Source: Streptomyces katrae
GTDB lineage: Bacteria > Actinomycetota > Actinomycetes > Streptomycetales > Streptomycetaceae
Assembly: GCF_000717655.1 (NCBI RefSeq)
Contig: NZ_JNZY01000022.1
Location: 1 to 64,000 of the forward strand
DNA: 64,000 nucleotides
Direction: 5' to 3'
The position numbers and the translations under genes are program-made. This document shows, in pieces, positions 46,082-55,101 of this stretch. The notes under the pieces were generated by a model that worked only from the letters and a program-made list of their open reading frames with translations, was not told the DNA's origin and did no database searches. Within the stretch, counting starts at the first letter, position 1; every line of letters begins with the position of its first letter.

Positions 46082-48579
46082 GCGGCCCGGCAGCGACCGG
46101 CGAGACCCCCGGCACCGGATCGGCCCCCGCCTGGCTGGGCGCCGTCGGGCTCTCCGTCGTCATCCCCGCCCACGACGACGGGCACCGGATCGGCGCGACC
46201 CTCCACGCCGTCCGCGAGCACCTCGATGCCCGCCTCGGCACCGGACCCGGCGACTGGGAGCTCGTCGTCGTCGACGACGGCTCCGCCGACGCCACTGCCT
46301 CCGTCGTCGGGGCCGCGGCCGCCGAGGAGCCCCGGATCCGGCTGGTCCGCTCCGAGGACCACCGCGGCAGGGGGGCGGCGCTGCGTGCCGGAGTACTGGC
46401 TTCCGCGGGGGAGCGGGTGCTGCTGACCGACGCCGGGCTCACGACGCCCCTGACCGAGCTGGGCCGGCTGGAGCAGGCGCTGGGCCAGGACAGCCAGGAG
46501 AACCAGGAGAACGGGGACAGTCAGGAGAACCGGGACAGCCAGGAGAACCAGAGCGACGGCGGCCCCCCGGCCGCCGCCCTCGGCCGGACGGGAAACCGCC
46601 TGATCCGCGCCCTGGGCGTGCCCGGGGTACCGGGATTCCGCGACGACACCTGCGGCTTCGCCCTGTTCGACGGGGACCGGGCGCGCGCCGCCTTCGGCGC
46701 CTCCGTCCTCGACGGCCCGGCCATCGACGCCGAGGTGCTGCGCTGGATGCGCCGCCAGGGCTGGCAGGTCGCCGAGGTGCCGGTACGCCGTACGACGCGC
46801 AATGCCGCCCCCCGCCGGACCCCCGGCGACCGGCGCCGCGCGCTCGTGGAGCTGTTCCGGCTGAACGCCGGCGGCCTCGCCGTCGCCGCCGTCTTCCTCG
46901 CCCTCTCCGTCTACGTCTTCCACGGCCTGTGGGCGGACCTGGGCGGGCGTTACCTCAAGGACGCGCTCCAGGACCAGAACCAGTGGGAGTGGTTCGTCGG
47001 CGTCGCCACCGACAACATCACCCACCTGCGCAATCCGCTCTTCACCACCGCCCAGGGCATGCCCGACGGCGTGAACCTGATGGCCAACGCGACCATGCTC
47101 GGCCTGACCGTCCCGCTGATCCCGGTCACGCTCCTGTTCGGGGAGACCGTCACCTTCGCGCTGGTCCTCACGCTCGGCATGGCCGCCAGCGCCTGGACCT
47201 GGTACTGGCTGATCCGCCGCCGCTTCGTGCACAGCCGCTGGGCCGCCGCCGCGGGTGGTGCGCTCGCCGCGTTCGCGCCACCGATGGTCTCGCACGCCAA
47301 CGGCCACCCGAACTTCGTCGTCCTCTTCATGATCCCGCTGATCATCGACCGGGCCCTGCGCCTGTGCGAGGGGCAGAACCAAGGCCGCAACGTGGTCCGG
47401 GACGGTGTCCTGCTCGGCCTGTTCGCGACGTACCAGATCTTCCTGGGCGAGGAGCCGCTGCTCATCGCCGCGCTCGGCATGCTGGTCTTCTCGCTTGCGT
47501 ACCTGCTGGTCGACCGCCGGCGCGCCCTCGAGGCCGCACGGCCGCTGGGCCTCGGCCTGGTCATCGCCGCGGGCGTCTGCGTGCCGCTGCTGATCTTCCC
47601 GCTGTACTGGCAGTTCTTCGGCCCGCAGAGCTACCACTCGGTCCTGCACGGGGACAACGCCGGGAACAGCCCGCGCGCCCTGGTCGAGTACGCCGCCCGC
47701 TCGCTCTTCGGTGACGCCGAGACGGCGGGCCGGCTCTCGCTGAACACCACCGAGCAGAACGCCTTCTACGGGTGGCCGCTGCTGGCCTTCGGCGGGGCCG
47801 TGTGCGTGTGGATGTGGCGGAGCAAGGTCGTCCGCGCGCTCGCGATCACGGGTGGCGTGGCGCTGGCGCTGTCCCTCGGGCCCTGGGTGCCCGTGCCGCG
47901 GACGGACGTGGTGCTGCCGGGGCCGTGGCGGCTGATGGTCGAGCTGCCGCTGTTCGAGTCGGTGATCGAGGGGCGCGTGGCGATGGTGTGCGCCCCGGTG
48001 CTGGGCGTCCTGCTCGCGCTCGCGCTGGACCGGATCGTACGGGTCCGGACGCGCGAGCTGCGCACGCTCGGCCTGCTCGGGGTGGCGGCCGCGCTGATCC
48101 CGGTGCTGCCGCTGCCGCTGGCCGTACGGGAGCGGGCGCCGGTGCCGGCGTTCATCGCCTCGGGCGCGTGGAAGGGCTACGTCAAAGAAGGCGAGGCACT
48201 CGTTCCGGTTCCGCTGCCCGACCCGGGACAAGCGGACGCGCTGCACTGGCAGGTCGAGGCCGACTTCGGCTTCCGGCTGGCCGGCGGTTACTTCAACGGC
48301 CCGTGGGGGCCCGACCGGATCGGCATCTACGGGGCCACCCCGCGGCACCTCTCGAACCTCCTGCGGGACGTCCGGTACGGGGCGCAGCCGCCGGAGATCA
48401 CCCCGCAGTGGCGGGAGCAGGCCCGGCAGGACCTGGAGTTCTGGAAGGCGGGCGCGGTCGTCCTGCCGTTCCAGGACCGGGGGGTCGAGCTGCGGGACAT
48501 GATCAGCGAGCTGATCGGGCGGCAGCCGGAGAAGGTGCAGGACGTGTGGGTCTGGAGGGTGGGTCCGGGGCAGGTGTAG
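46078..48579 (+). CDS. Fused GT2 glycosyltransferase/multi-pass membrane protein
   Basis: This 833-aa protein joins an N-terminal GT2 domain to a membrane domain of about ten helices. The GT2 part has SVVIPAHDDGHRIGATLHAV and ELVVVDDGSADAT. The usual DAD motif appears as LLTDAGLTTP, so metal binding may differ. The GT2 part resembles dolichyl-phosphate-mannose synthase and the membrane part resembles GT-C enzymes. Between them is a Gln-Glu-Asn-rich insert with repeats of DSQEN (about residues 139-161). Translation is coupled to the GntR gene. A role in cell-surface glycosylation is likely; donor and acceptor are unknown. Confidence 0.8.
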   Translation: MSGPAATGETPGTGSAPAWLGAVGLSVVIPAHDDGHRIGATLHAVREHLDARLGTGPGDWELVVVDDGSADATASVVGAAAAEEPRIRLVRSEDHRGRGAALRAGVLASAGERVLLTDAGLTTPLTELGRLEQALGQDSQENQENGDSQENRDSQENQSDGGPPAAALGRTGNRLIRALGVPGVPGFRDDTCGFALFDGDRARAAFGASVLDGPAIDAEVLRWMRRQGWQVAEVPVRRTTRNAAPRRTPGDRRRALVELFRLNAGGLAVAAVFLALSVYVFHGLWADLGGRYLKDALQDQNQWEWFVGVATDNITHLRNPLFTTAQGMPDGVNLMANATMLGLTVPLIPVTLLFGETVTFALVLTLGMAASAWTWYWLIRRRFVHSRWAAAAGGALAAFAPPMVSHANGHPNFVVLFMIPLIIDRALRLCEGQNQGRNVVRDGVLLGLFATYQIFLGEEPLLIAALGMLVFSLAYLLVDRRRALEAARPLGLGLVIAAGVCVPLLIFPLYWQFFGPQSYHSVLHGDNAGNSPRALVEYAARSLFGDAETAGRLSLNTTEQNAFYGWPLLAFGGAVCVWMWRSKVVRALAITGGVALALSLGPWVPVPRTDVVLPGPWRLMVELPLFESVIEGRVAMVCAPVLGVLLALALDRIVRVRTRELRTLGLLGVAAALIPVLPLPLAVRERAPVPAFIASGAWKGYVKEGEALVPVPLPDPGQADALHWQVEADFGFRLAGGYFNGPWGPDRIGIYGATPRHLSNLLRDVRYGAQPPEITPQWREQARQDLEFWKAGAVVLPFQDRGVELRDMISELIGRQPEKVQDVWVWRVGPGQV

Positions 48580-48638
48580 CGGGCGCCCGGGGCGCGGGTT
48601 CCGCCTGGTCGCGGCCGCTGTTCCGCCGCAGGTTCGCC

Positions 48639-48670
48639 AAGGGCTGCGCCCCAGGTTCTGCGCAGCCCTT
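48639..48670 (+). terminator. Terminator after the glycosyltransferase gene
   Basis: A perfect 11-bp inverted repeat (48639-48649 / 48660-48670) with a 10-base loop lies 60 bp past the stop and before the next start. Confidence 0.75.
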
Positions 48671-48732
48671 CGCGGAGGGTGTTCGGCACACTACGCTGGC
48701 CGGATCGGCGACAACGACTGATCGGAGCCCGC

Positions 48733-49383
48733 GTGGCCTGTGACCTGTGGCTGGTCCCCCTTGTCGACGTGCTGTGCCACAGCCCCGACAACCCCTTCGC
48801 GGAAGAGATCGCCTCGTACGACAAGGCGCTGGGCGAGGCGGGGCTGCCGTCCGTGCCCGTGTTCGCGTACATGCCGGGTCTGAGCGGGGACGTGGCCCCC
48901 GTCGCCGGCTTCGACTACGACGCCCTGCACTTCCTGCGGCGGGCGTACCTGTTGCAGATCTGCGGGCTGCCGGTGACGCCGGTGGACGAGCTGGGCGGGG
49001 ACTACGAGCAGCTGCTGGAGATGTTCGAGCCGACGGCGCAGCAGTCGCATCTGGTGTGGCACTACGACCACGCGGGGGCGTACGTGCCGGTGGACTTTGC
49101 GGTTCCGCTGGCGAACGAGGAGCTGTTGGCCGGGGGCGGGCCGCTGGGGTCGGCGCAGGGGTTGCTGCGAGAGCTGATGGTGGTGGCGCCGGCGATCGGG
49201 ATCGACCCGGGGAATCCGCCGGTGGCGCCGGCGGCACCGGGGCGGGCCACGTCGTTGGAGGAGCCGGCGGGGCCGATTCCTTATGACGAGAGTCCGTTTG
49301 CACGGGAGCGGCACGTCTGGCTGGGGCTGCATGCGGCTGCGACGCGGAGCCTGGGGCAGGGCTCGATGATCATCTTCAGCTGA
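48733..49383 (+). CDS. Unrecognised cytoplasmic protein
   Basis: This 216-aa protein is soluble and of normal streptomycete codon use. I do not recognise its family. It contains VPLVDVLCHSPDNPFAEEIA, a Tyr/Asp-rich middle (GFDYDALHFLRRAYLLQICG, LVWHYDHAGAYVPVDFAVPL) and a C-terminal SLGQGSMIIFS. The conserved-looking HYDHAGAYVPVDF suggests a beta-rich ligand site. The GTG at 48733 is chosen because the sequence before it overlaps a terminator-like hairpin. It is monocistronic and followed by dispersed repeats. Confidence 0.7.
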   Translation: MACDLWLVPLVDVLCHSPDNPFAEEIASYDKALGEAGLPSVPVFAYMPGLSGDVAPVAGFDYDALHFLRRAYLLQICGLPVTPVDELGGDYEQLLEMFEPTAQQSHLVWHYDHAGAYVPVDFAVPLANEELLAGGGPLGSAQGLLRELMVVAPAIGIDPGNPPVAPAAPGRATSLEEPAGPIPYDESPFARERHVWLGLHAAATRSLGQGSMIIFS

Positions 49384-49522
49384 GCGCCGCAGTGGCCGGG
49401 GCGGGGGTGCCGGGTTCCGCTGCGCGGAGCCTTCTCCCCGCCCCGCCCTTTCTCCGTCTCCCGGGGCAGGGCCCCGGACCCCGCGTCCGGGTGCGGCACC
49501 GTGGCGGGGGCGCTGCCCCCGC
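49384..49522 (-). repeat. Dispersed GC-rich intergenic repeat, copy B
   Basis: This block contains the reverse complement of the repeat at 29787-29925, including the CCGCCCTTTCTCCGTCTC stretch. It follows a gene end, as copy A does, and runs into the tandem repeats at 49523. Confidence 0.65.
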
Positions 49523-49757
49523 ACCCCCGCGCCTCAAACGCCGGCGGGGCTGGATTTCGCGTGCGGCGCCGCTGTGCGCTGCGGCCCCCGCACCTCCGCG
49601 TCTCACACGCCGACGGGGCTGGGTTTCGCGTGCGGGGCCGCTGTGCGCTGTGGCCGCCGACCCCCGCGCCTCACACGCCGGCGGGGCTGGATTTCGCGTG
49701 CGGGGCCGCTGTGCGCTGCGGCCGCCGGACCCCCGCGCTTCGAACGCCAGTGGGGCG
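49523..49757. repeat. Tandem repeat of about 68 bp, three copies plus a partial
   Basis: A unit made of CCCCGCGCCTCAMACGCCGG, GGGGCTGGATTTCGCGTG and CCGCTGTGCGCTG recurs at spacings of 69 and 68 bp, with a shorter fourth start near 49731. The copies are over 85 percent alike by eye. No gene function; it overlaps the extended 3' frame of the SLATT gene. Confidence 0.8.
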
Positions 49758-50559
49758 GAGCCCGGCCCGGAGCGTCAGCGGGGCTGTTCCGGGGGGCGTT
49801 GGCGGGGCATGTTGGGGCGGGTGCCCGGGGGGGGGGGGGAGCGGCTCGGGGGGGGGGCGGGATCGGCCCGGGGGGGCGGGGGGCCGAGCGGCTGCATGAC
49901 CAGCGCGGGGCGCCGAGCGACTGCATGACCAGCGGCGCCGGGCCCGAGGAGAACTCCACCATCCACTCCGCGGTCTCGGACCGCACCAGCTCCGTCACGT
50001 CCTCCGAGAAGCGGCGCAGCACGGTGAGGCACCGCTCCGCCGCCTCGCTCGCCGTGCCTTCCGTGGGGCCCAGGACCTCCCGTACGTTCTCCGAGGCCCA
50101 GTCGAACTGGAGCGTCTGGAGGCGGCGCTGCACCGCCTGCGCCGTGGCGACGTCCCGCATCCAGCCCGACGTCAGGCCGAAGAACCGGTCGCAGGCCAGG
50201 CACGCCGCGGCCAGCAGCAGCGAGAGGTAGCCGTACGGCATCGCGCCCTGAGCGGCCCCCGTGAGCTCCAGCAGCGGCATCGAGGCACCGGCGATCGCCC
50301 CCGCCGCCGCGCCGACCCGCAGGACCCGTGCGCCCCGGCGCTTCCACGCCCGGTCGGACAGATACCACTCCGCGGTGCGCAGCGCATCGGCCTCGACCCG
50401 CCGGTAGAGCTCGTCCAGCCGCTCGGCCGGCTCGCCCCAGTCCCCGAGGGGGAACGGTCCGCCGGTCAGATCGCCCGCCGCCATCGGTCCGCTGCCCTCC
50501 TCCCGGGGTTCCCGGGGATCCCGGGGTGGCCCCTCGGGCTGCATCTCCGGCTGGCTCAC
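49603..50559 (-). CDS. SLATT-domain two-TM protein with disturbed 3' end
   Basis: The first 215 residues form a SLATT protein: a helix LDELYRRVEADALRTAEWYL, two transmembrane segments (about residues 80-130), and the helix ATAQAVQRRLQTLQFDWASE. SLATT proteins are predicted pore-forming effectors tied to nucleotide second messengers, or housekeeping membrane proteins in Streptomyces. The GTG at 50559 follows GAGGGAG. After LVMQSLGAPR the same peptide is encoded again 29 bp later in another frame. That second frame gives a Pro-rich tail ending at 49775, while the open frame runs on into repeats to 49603. The natural end is probably 49775 after a frameshift in G tracts. Confidence 0.65.
   Translation of the reverse strand: MSQPEMQPEGPPRDPREPREEGSGPMAAGDLTGGPFPLGDWGEPAERLDELYRRVEADALRTAEWYLSDRAWKRRGARVLRVGAAAGAIAGASMPLLELTGAAQGAMPYGYLSLLLAAACLACDRFFGLTSGWMRDVATAQAVQRRLQTLQFDWASENVREVLGPTEGTASEAAERCLTVLRRFSEDVTELVRSETAEWMVEFSSGPAPLVMQSLGAPRWSCSRSAPRPPGPIPPPPRAAPPPPRAPAPTCPANAPRNSPADAPGRAPPHWRSKRGGPAAAAHSGPAREIQPRRRVRRGGRRPQRTAAPHAKPSPVGV
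49827..49883. repeat. Cluster of long G tracts
   Basis: Runs of 13 (49827-49839), 10 (49848-49857), 7 and 6 G occur within 57 bp, inside the 3' end of the SLATT gene. Such tracts are prone to slippage in replication and to base-call errors. Confidence 0.85.
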
Positions 50560-50827
50560 CCGGCACTCCCTCTGCCTGCGCTGACGTGTGGTGGTGCGCG
50601 TGTGCGCAATGATGCGCATGCTCTTCCTACCTTCGAATGGCGGCCGATGGGCGACGAATCCCCGGTTTTCCGCCCGCAAGGAGGTCTCCAGCAGGTACGC
50701 GCACGCCCCGTCCCTCACTCGAAAGAGTTGGTCCTCACGGCGTAGGGCGCGCCGCGCGGGGAGCACGTAGGCTCGGATTGACCAAGCTGCCCCAGGCTTG
50801 GACCGAGCGTGACGGAGTGAGTGACCT

Positions 50828-51172
50828 GTGATTCCCGGTGGTGGCCAGCCCAACATGCAGCAGCTGCTCCAGCAGGCCCAGAAGATGCAGCAGGACCTCG
50901 CCGCAGCGCAGGAAGAGCTTGCGCAGGCCGAGGTCGAGGGCCAGGCCGGCGGCGGCCTGGTGAAGGCGACCGTCACCGGTTCCGGTGAGCTGCGTGCGCT
51001 GGTCATCGACCCGAAGGCGGTGGACCCGGAAGACACCGAAACCCTTGCCGACCTGGTCGTCGCGGCGGTCCAGGCGGCCAACGAGAACGCCCAGGCGCTG
51101 CAGCAGGAGAAGCTGGGCCCGCTGGCCCAGGGCCTGGGCGGCGGCAGCGGCATCCCCGGCCTCCCGTTCTAG
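50828..51172 (+). CDS. YbaB/EbfC family nucleoid-associated protein
   Basis: This 114-aa DNA-binding protein is of the YbaB/EbfC family, found next to recR in most bacteria. The helix [20 protein letters not shown] is followed by the beta region [20 protein letters not shown] and the [20 protein letters not shown] segment. The Met/Gln-rich start is usual. The GTG at 50828 follows GAGTGAGTGACC. It lies 33 bp before recR and probably shares its transcript. Confidence 0.93.
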   Translation: MIPGGGQPNMQQLLQQAQKMQQDLAAAQEELAQAEVEGQAGGGLVKATVTGSGELRALVIDPKAVDPEDTETLADLVVAAVQAANENAQALQQEKLGPLAQGLGGGSGIPGLPF

Positions 51173-51205
51173 TCCCCCCCCACCCCTACCGAAAGAAGGC
51201 AGTCC

Positions 51206-51805
51206 GTGTACGAAGGCGTGGTCCAGGACCTGATCGACGAACTGGGCAGGCTGCCCGGCGTCGGGCCCAAGAGCGCGCAGCGGATCGCCTTCCACATCCT
51301 GCAGGCCGAGCCCACCGACGTCCGCCGCCTCGCGCACGCGCTGCTCGAGGTGAAGGACAAGGTCCGGTTCTGCGCCGTGTGCGGGAACGTGGCGCAGGAG
51401 GAGCGGTGCAACATCTGCCGCGATCCGCGCCGCGACACCACGGTCATCTGCGTGGTCGAGGAGCCGAAGGATGTCGTCGCGATCGAGCGGACCCGCGAGT
51501 TCCGGGGCAGGTACCACGTCCTCGGCGGCGCGATCAGCCCGATCGAGGGCGTCGGACCGGACGACCTGCGCATCCGCGAGCTGCTGGCGCGCCTGGCGGA
51601 CGGCGAGGTGACCGAGCTGATCCTCGCCACCGACCCGAACCTGGAGGGCGAGGCGACCGCCACGTACCTCGCCCGCATGATCAAGCCCATGGGCCTGAAG
51701 GTCACCCGCCTGGCCAGCGGGCTCCCCGTCGGGGGAGATCTGGAGTACGCGGACGAGGTCACGCTCGGGCGGGCCTTTGAAGGAAGGCGACTTCTCGATG
51801 TCTGA
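51206..51805 (+). CDS. recR: Recombination mediator RecR
   Basis: RecR (199 aa) works with RecO/RecF to load RecA at gaps. The N-terminal helix-hairpin-helix ([20 protein letters not shown]) is followed by the zinc finger [16 protein letters not shown] and the Toprim domain ([35 protein letters not shown]). Length is standard. Its stop overlaps the DUF5063 start by 8 bp. Confidence 0.97.
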   Translation: MYEGVVQDLIDELGRLPGVGPKSAQRIAFHILQAEPTDVRRLAHALLEVKDKVRFCAVCGNVAQEERCNICRDPRRDTTVICVVEEPKDVVAIERTREFRGRYHVLGGAISPIEGVGPDDLRIRELLARLADGEVTELILATDPNLEGEATATYLARMIKPMGLKVTRLASGLPVGGDLEYADEVTLGRAFEGRRLLDV

Positions 51806-52454
51806 CGCAACGCTGCACGCCTTGGGCCAGGACCCGGACGACTTCGCCGTCCAGATCGCGGACCAGATCGAGTCCTTCATCGTCGCGGTCACCGAGGTGG
51901 CCAAGGGCGAGGACCCGGACAGCGCGGTGCCCTTCCTCCTGCTGGAGGTGTCCCAGCTGCTGCTGGCGGGCGGCCGCCTGGGTGCGTACCAGGACGTCCT
52001 GCCCGACGAGCGCTACGAGCCCGACCTCGGCCCGGAGCCGGACGTGGAGGAGCTGCGGGAGCGGTTCGCGTACATGCTGGAGCCGGTCGACGTGTACTCC
52101 GAGGTCTTCGACCCCTACGAGCCGCGCAAGACCCCGGTCGCGCACCGGATCTCCGACGATCTGGCCGACGTCGTGGCGGACCTGCGGCACGGGCTGGGGC
52201 ACTACCGCGCGGGCCGGACGACCGAGGCGCTGTGGTGGTGGCAGTTCTCGTACTTCACCAACTGGGGACCGACGACCTCGGCCACCCTGCGGGCCCTGCA
52301 GTCGCTGGTGGCGCACGTACGCCTGAACCAGCCGCTGGAAGCCCTGGACGGCCTGGACACCGACGAGGACCTGGCCGAGGACGACCTCGCCGAGCAGGCC
52401 GGACGGGTGATGGCCGAGGAAATCGGTGCCCGGCTGGGCGTGCACGGGAAGTAG
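51798..52454 (+). CDS. DUF5063 family protein
   Basis: This 218-aa helical protein belongs to the DUF5063 family, which follows recR in many actinobacteria. Landmarks are [40 protein letters not shown] and [20 protein letters not shown]. An acidic Asp/Glu stretch lies near the end. The ATG at 51798 follows GAAGGAAGGCG and overlaps recR, so it is translated from the recR message. Function unknown. Confidence 0.85.
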   Translation: MSDATLHALGQDPDDFAVQIADQIESFIVAVTEVAKGEDPDSAVPFLLLEVSQLLLAGGRLGAYQDVLPDERYEPDLGPEPDVEELRERFAYMLEPVDVYSEVFDPYEPRKTPVAHRISDDLADVVADLRHGLGHYRAGRTTEALWWWQFSYFTNWGPTTSATLRALQSLVAHVRLNQPLEALDGLDTDEDLAEDDLAEQAGRVMAEEIGARLGVHGK

Positions 52455-52582
52455 GGAACCCGGCGGGCCGGCCGGGAACCCGGGCTTTGATCTGTTCGTC
52501 TCATGATGTGGTACGAAGCGGTCGGATCGCGGCCGCTCGTTACACTGCACCAGCAATGAGACGGACTGAGCGAGGAGCGCAC

Positions 52583-53857
52583 GTGGGCCTTGTCGTGCAG
52601 AAGTACGGAGGCTCCTCCGTAGCCGATGCCGAAGGCATCAAGCGCGTCGCCAAGCGGATCGTGGATGCCAAGAAGAACGGCCACCAAGTGGTCGTCGTGG
52701 TTTCCGCGATGGGCGACACGACGGACGAGCTGATCGATCTCGCCGAGCAGGTATCCCCGATGCCTGCCGGGCGCGAATTCGACATGCTGCTGACCGCCGG
52801 AGAGCGCATCTCCATGGCCCTGCTGGCCATGGCGATCAAAAACCTGGGCCACGAGGCCCAGTCGTTCACCGGTAGCCAGGCAGGCGTCATCACCGACTCG
52901 GTCCACAACAAAGCGCGCATCATCGATGTCACGCCGGGCCGGATCCGCACTGCGCTGGACGAGGGCAACATCGCCATCGTCGCCGGCTTCCAGGGCGTGT
53001 CGGCGGACAGCAAGGACATCACCACCCTCGGCCGGGGCGGCTCGGACACGACCGCCGTCGCGCTCGCCGCGGCGCTGGACGCCGAGGTCTGCGAGATCTA
53101 CACCGACGTCGACGGCGTCTTCACCGCGGACCCCCGCGTCGTGAAGAAGGCCCGGAAGATCGACTGGATCTCCTCCGAGGACATGCTGGAGCTCGCCGCC
53201 TCCGGTTCCAAGGTGCTTCTGCACCGCTGTGTCGAGTACGCACGCCGATACAACATCCCGATCCACGTCCGCTCGTCCTTCTCGGGACTGCCGGGCACCT
53301 GGGTCAGCAACGAGAATCCGCAAGGGGACGAGCAGGTGGAGCACGCCATCATCTCCGGAGTCGCTCACGACGTCTCCGAAGCCAAGATCACGGTCGTCGG
53401 CGTCCCGGACAAGCCGGGCGAGGCCGCGGCGATCTTCCGCGCCATCGCGGACGCCGAGATCAACATCGACATGATCGTGCAGAACGTGTCCGCCGCGTCC
53501 ACGGGCCTGACGGACATCTCCTTCACCCTCCCCAAGGCCGAGGGCCACAAGGCCATCGAGGCCCTGGAGAAGGCGAAGGGCAAGATCGGCTTCGACTCCC
53601 TGCGCTACGACGACCAGATCGGCAAGATCTCCCTGGTCGGCGCGGGCATGAAGACGAACCCGGGCGTCACCGCCTCGTTCTTCCAGGCCCTGTCCGACGC
53701 GGGCGTGAACATCGAGCTGATCTCGACCTCCGAGATCCGCATCTCGGTCGTGACCCGCCAGGACGACGTCAACGAGGCCGTCCGCGCCGTGCACACGGCC
53801 TTCGGCCTCGACTCCGACAGCGACGAGGCCGTCGTCTACGGAGGCACCGGACGATGA
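52583..53857 (+). CDS. ask: Aspartate kinase (with internal start for the beta chain)
   Basis: This 424-aa kinase phosphorylates aspartate, the first step to lysine, threonine and methionine. The N-terminal [17 protein letters not shown] and [16 protein letters not shown] are the catalytic signatures. Two ACT domains follow ([18 protein letters not shown] and [19 protein letters not shown]). An in-frame GTG at 53336 with AAGGGG eight bases upstream would start a 173-residue regulatory beta chain, as known for actinobacterial alpha2-beta2 aspartate kinases. The GTG start at 52583 follows GAGGAG. It overlaps asd by four bases. Confidence 0.95.
   Translation: MGLVVQKYGGSSVADAEGIKRVAKRIVDAKKNGHQVVVVVSAMGDTTDELIDLAEQVSPMPAGREFDMLLTAGERISMALLAMAIKNLGHEAQSFTGSQAGVITDSVHNKARIIDVTPGRIRTALDEGNIAIVAGFQGVSADSKDITTLGRGGSDTTAVALAAALDAEVCEIYTDVDGVFTADPRVVKKARKIDWISSEDMLELAASGSKVLLHRCVEYARRYNIPIHVRSSFSGLPGTWVSNENPQGDEQVEHAIISGVAHDVSEAKITVVGVPDKPGEAAAIFRAIADAEINIDMIVQNVSAASTGLTDISFTLPKAEGHKAIEALEKAKGKIGFDSLRYDDQIGKISLVGAGMKTNPGVTASFFQALSDAGVNIELISTSEIRISVVTRQDDVNEAVRAVHTAFGLDSDSDEAVVYGGTGR
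53336..53857 (+). CDS. Predicted beta subunit of aspartate kinase (internal in-frame start)
   Basis: The nested frame [20 protein letters not shown] to the end of ask gives a chain of about 173 residues with both ACT domains and no catalytic part. The start matches the position of the beta subunit start in Corynebacterium glutamicum LysC (near codon 250). It would supply the feedback-sensing partner for lysine and threonine. It rests on homology and the AAGGGG site only. Confidence 0.6.
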   Translation: MEHAIISGVAHDVSEAKITVVGVPDKPGEAAAIFRAIADAEINIDMIVQNVSAASTGLTDISFTLPKAEGHKAIEALEKAKGKIGFDSLRYDDQIGKISLVGAGMKTNPGVTASFFQALSDAGVNIELISTSEIRISVVTRQDDVNEAVRAVHTAFGLDSDSDEAVVYGGTGR

Positions 53858-54930
53858 CCGCGACCCGGTCGACCCCGGCTCCGGCGCTCGCCGTGGTCGG
53901 GGCGACCGGAGCAGTCGGCTCCGTGGTGCTCCAGATCCTGTCCCAGCGGGCGGACGTCTGGGGCGACATACGCCTGATCGCCTCCACGCGCTCGGCCGGC
54001 CGCACGCTGGCCGTGCGCGGCGAGGAGAGCGAGGTGCTCGCCCTCACCGAGGACGCCTTCGACGGCTTCGGGCAGGGCGACGTGGTGCTGTTCCTGACGC
54101 CGGCCGAGGTCTCGGCACGCTGGGCCCCCGTCGTCGTGACGCGCGGGGCCGTCGCCGTCGACCAGTCCGCGGCCTTCCGGGAGGACCCCGAGGTGCCGCT
54201 CGTGGTGCCCGAGGTCAATGCGCAGGCCGTACGGACGCGGCCGCGCGGGATCGTCGCGAGCCCGGACTGCGTCACCGCCTCGATGATCGCGGCCCTGGGC
54301 GCGCTGCACGCCGAGTACGCGCTGGCCGACCTGACCGTGTCCTCGTACCAGGCCGCGAGCGCGGCCGGCCGGGCCGGCTCCGAGGCGCTGCGGCGCCAGC
54401 TGTCGCTCGTCGCCGGGACCTCCCTGGGGGAGCAGACCGGGGACGTGCGCCGTGCCGTGGGCGAGGACACAGGCCCCTTCGCGGCTCCGCTGGCCCTGAA
54501 CGTGGTCCCGTGGTCCGGCGAGCTGCGGGACGGCGGCTGGTCCTCGCACGAGCTGGCCGTACGGGCGCAGACCCGCCGGGTCCTGCACCTGGACGCGCTG
54601 CCGGTGGCGGTGACCTGCGTACAGGTGCCGGTGCTGACCGGGCACTCGCTGAGCGTACGGGCGCGGTTCGAGGCCGAGGTGAACGCCTCGCACGCCCGGG
54701 AGATCCTGGAGGCCGCGCCCGGCGTGGTCGTCGTGGACGACCCGGCGGCGGGGGAGTTCCCGACTCCGGTGGACGCGGCGGGGACGGATCCGGCGTGGGT
54801 GGGGCGGCTGCGGGCCTCGCTCGACGATCCGCGCTCCCTGGAGTTCTTCGTGTGCGCCGACAATCTCCGCAACGGGGCCGCCCTGAATGCCACTCGGATC
54901 GCGGAACTGATCGCTGGTGAATCCGCGTAA
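53854..54930 (+). CDS. asd: Aspartate-semialdehyde dehydrogenase
   Basis: This 358-aa NADP-dependent enzyme reduces aspartyl phosphate to the semialdehyde. The nucleotide loop [16 protein letters not shown] starts it. The catalytic Cys is in SPDCVTASM; the family form is usually NPNCST or similar, so this is a divergent but complete motif. The acyl-phosphate-binding [13 protein letters not shown] and the catalytic His region ([14 protein letters not shown]) are present. Translation is coupled to ask (ATGA). It follows the classical ask-asd order. Confidence 0.93.
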   Translation: MTATRSTPAPALAVVGATGAVGSVVLQILSQRADVWGDIRLIASTRSAGRTLAVRGEESEVLALTEDAFDGFGQGDVVLFLTPAEVSARWAPVVVTRGAVAVDQSAAFREDPEVPLVVPEVNAQAVRTRPRGIVASPDCVTASMIAALGALHAEYALADLTVSSYQAASAAGRAGSEALRRQLSLVAGTSLGEQTGDVRRAVGEDTGPFAAPLALNVVPWSGELRDGGWSSHELAVRAQTRRVLHLDALPVAVTCVQVPVLTGHSLSVRARFEAEVNASHAREILEAAPGVVVVDDPAAGEFPTPVDAAGTDPAWVGRLRASLDDPRSLEFFVCADNLRNGAALNATRIAELIAGESA

Positions 54931-54941
54931 TTCACTTTGTA

Positions 54942-54968
54942 GGATCAGTGCTGATCCCTTGATCAAGG
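54942..54968. promoter_or_regulatory. Two adjoining GATC palindromes after asd
   Basis: GGATCAG-TG-CTGATCC (54942-54957) directly joins the palindrome CCTTGATCAAGG (54957-54968) 12 bp after the asd stop. It could be the asd terminator or a regulatory site for the downstream sigma gene. Confidence 0.45.
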
Positions 54969-55101
54969 TGATGGCCTGACTGCCGCCTGGAGACGGGCAG
55001 GGCAATCAGGAAGAGCGGGTACGCATGAGGGCAAGAGGGATTTTGCTGGTGAGGCTGCCTCGCGCGTACAACCCTGGTGGGGGGACGCGTGTCCAACCGG
55101 C

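Noticed and set aside
49523..49757. Possible CRISPR array
   Set aside because: The repeats are 68-69 bp back to back with no unique spacers and no cas genes nearby, so it is a plain tandem repeat.
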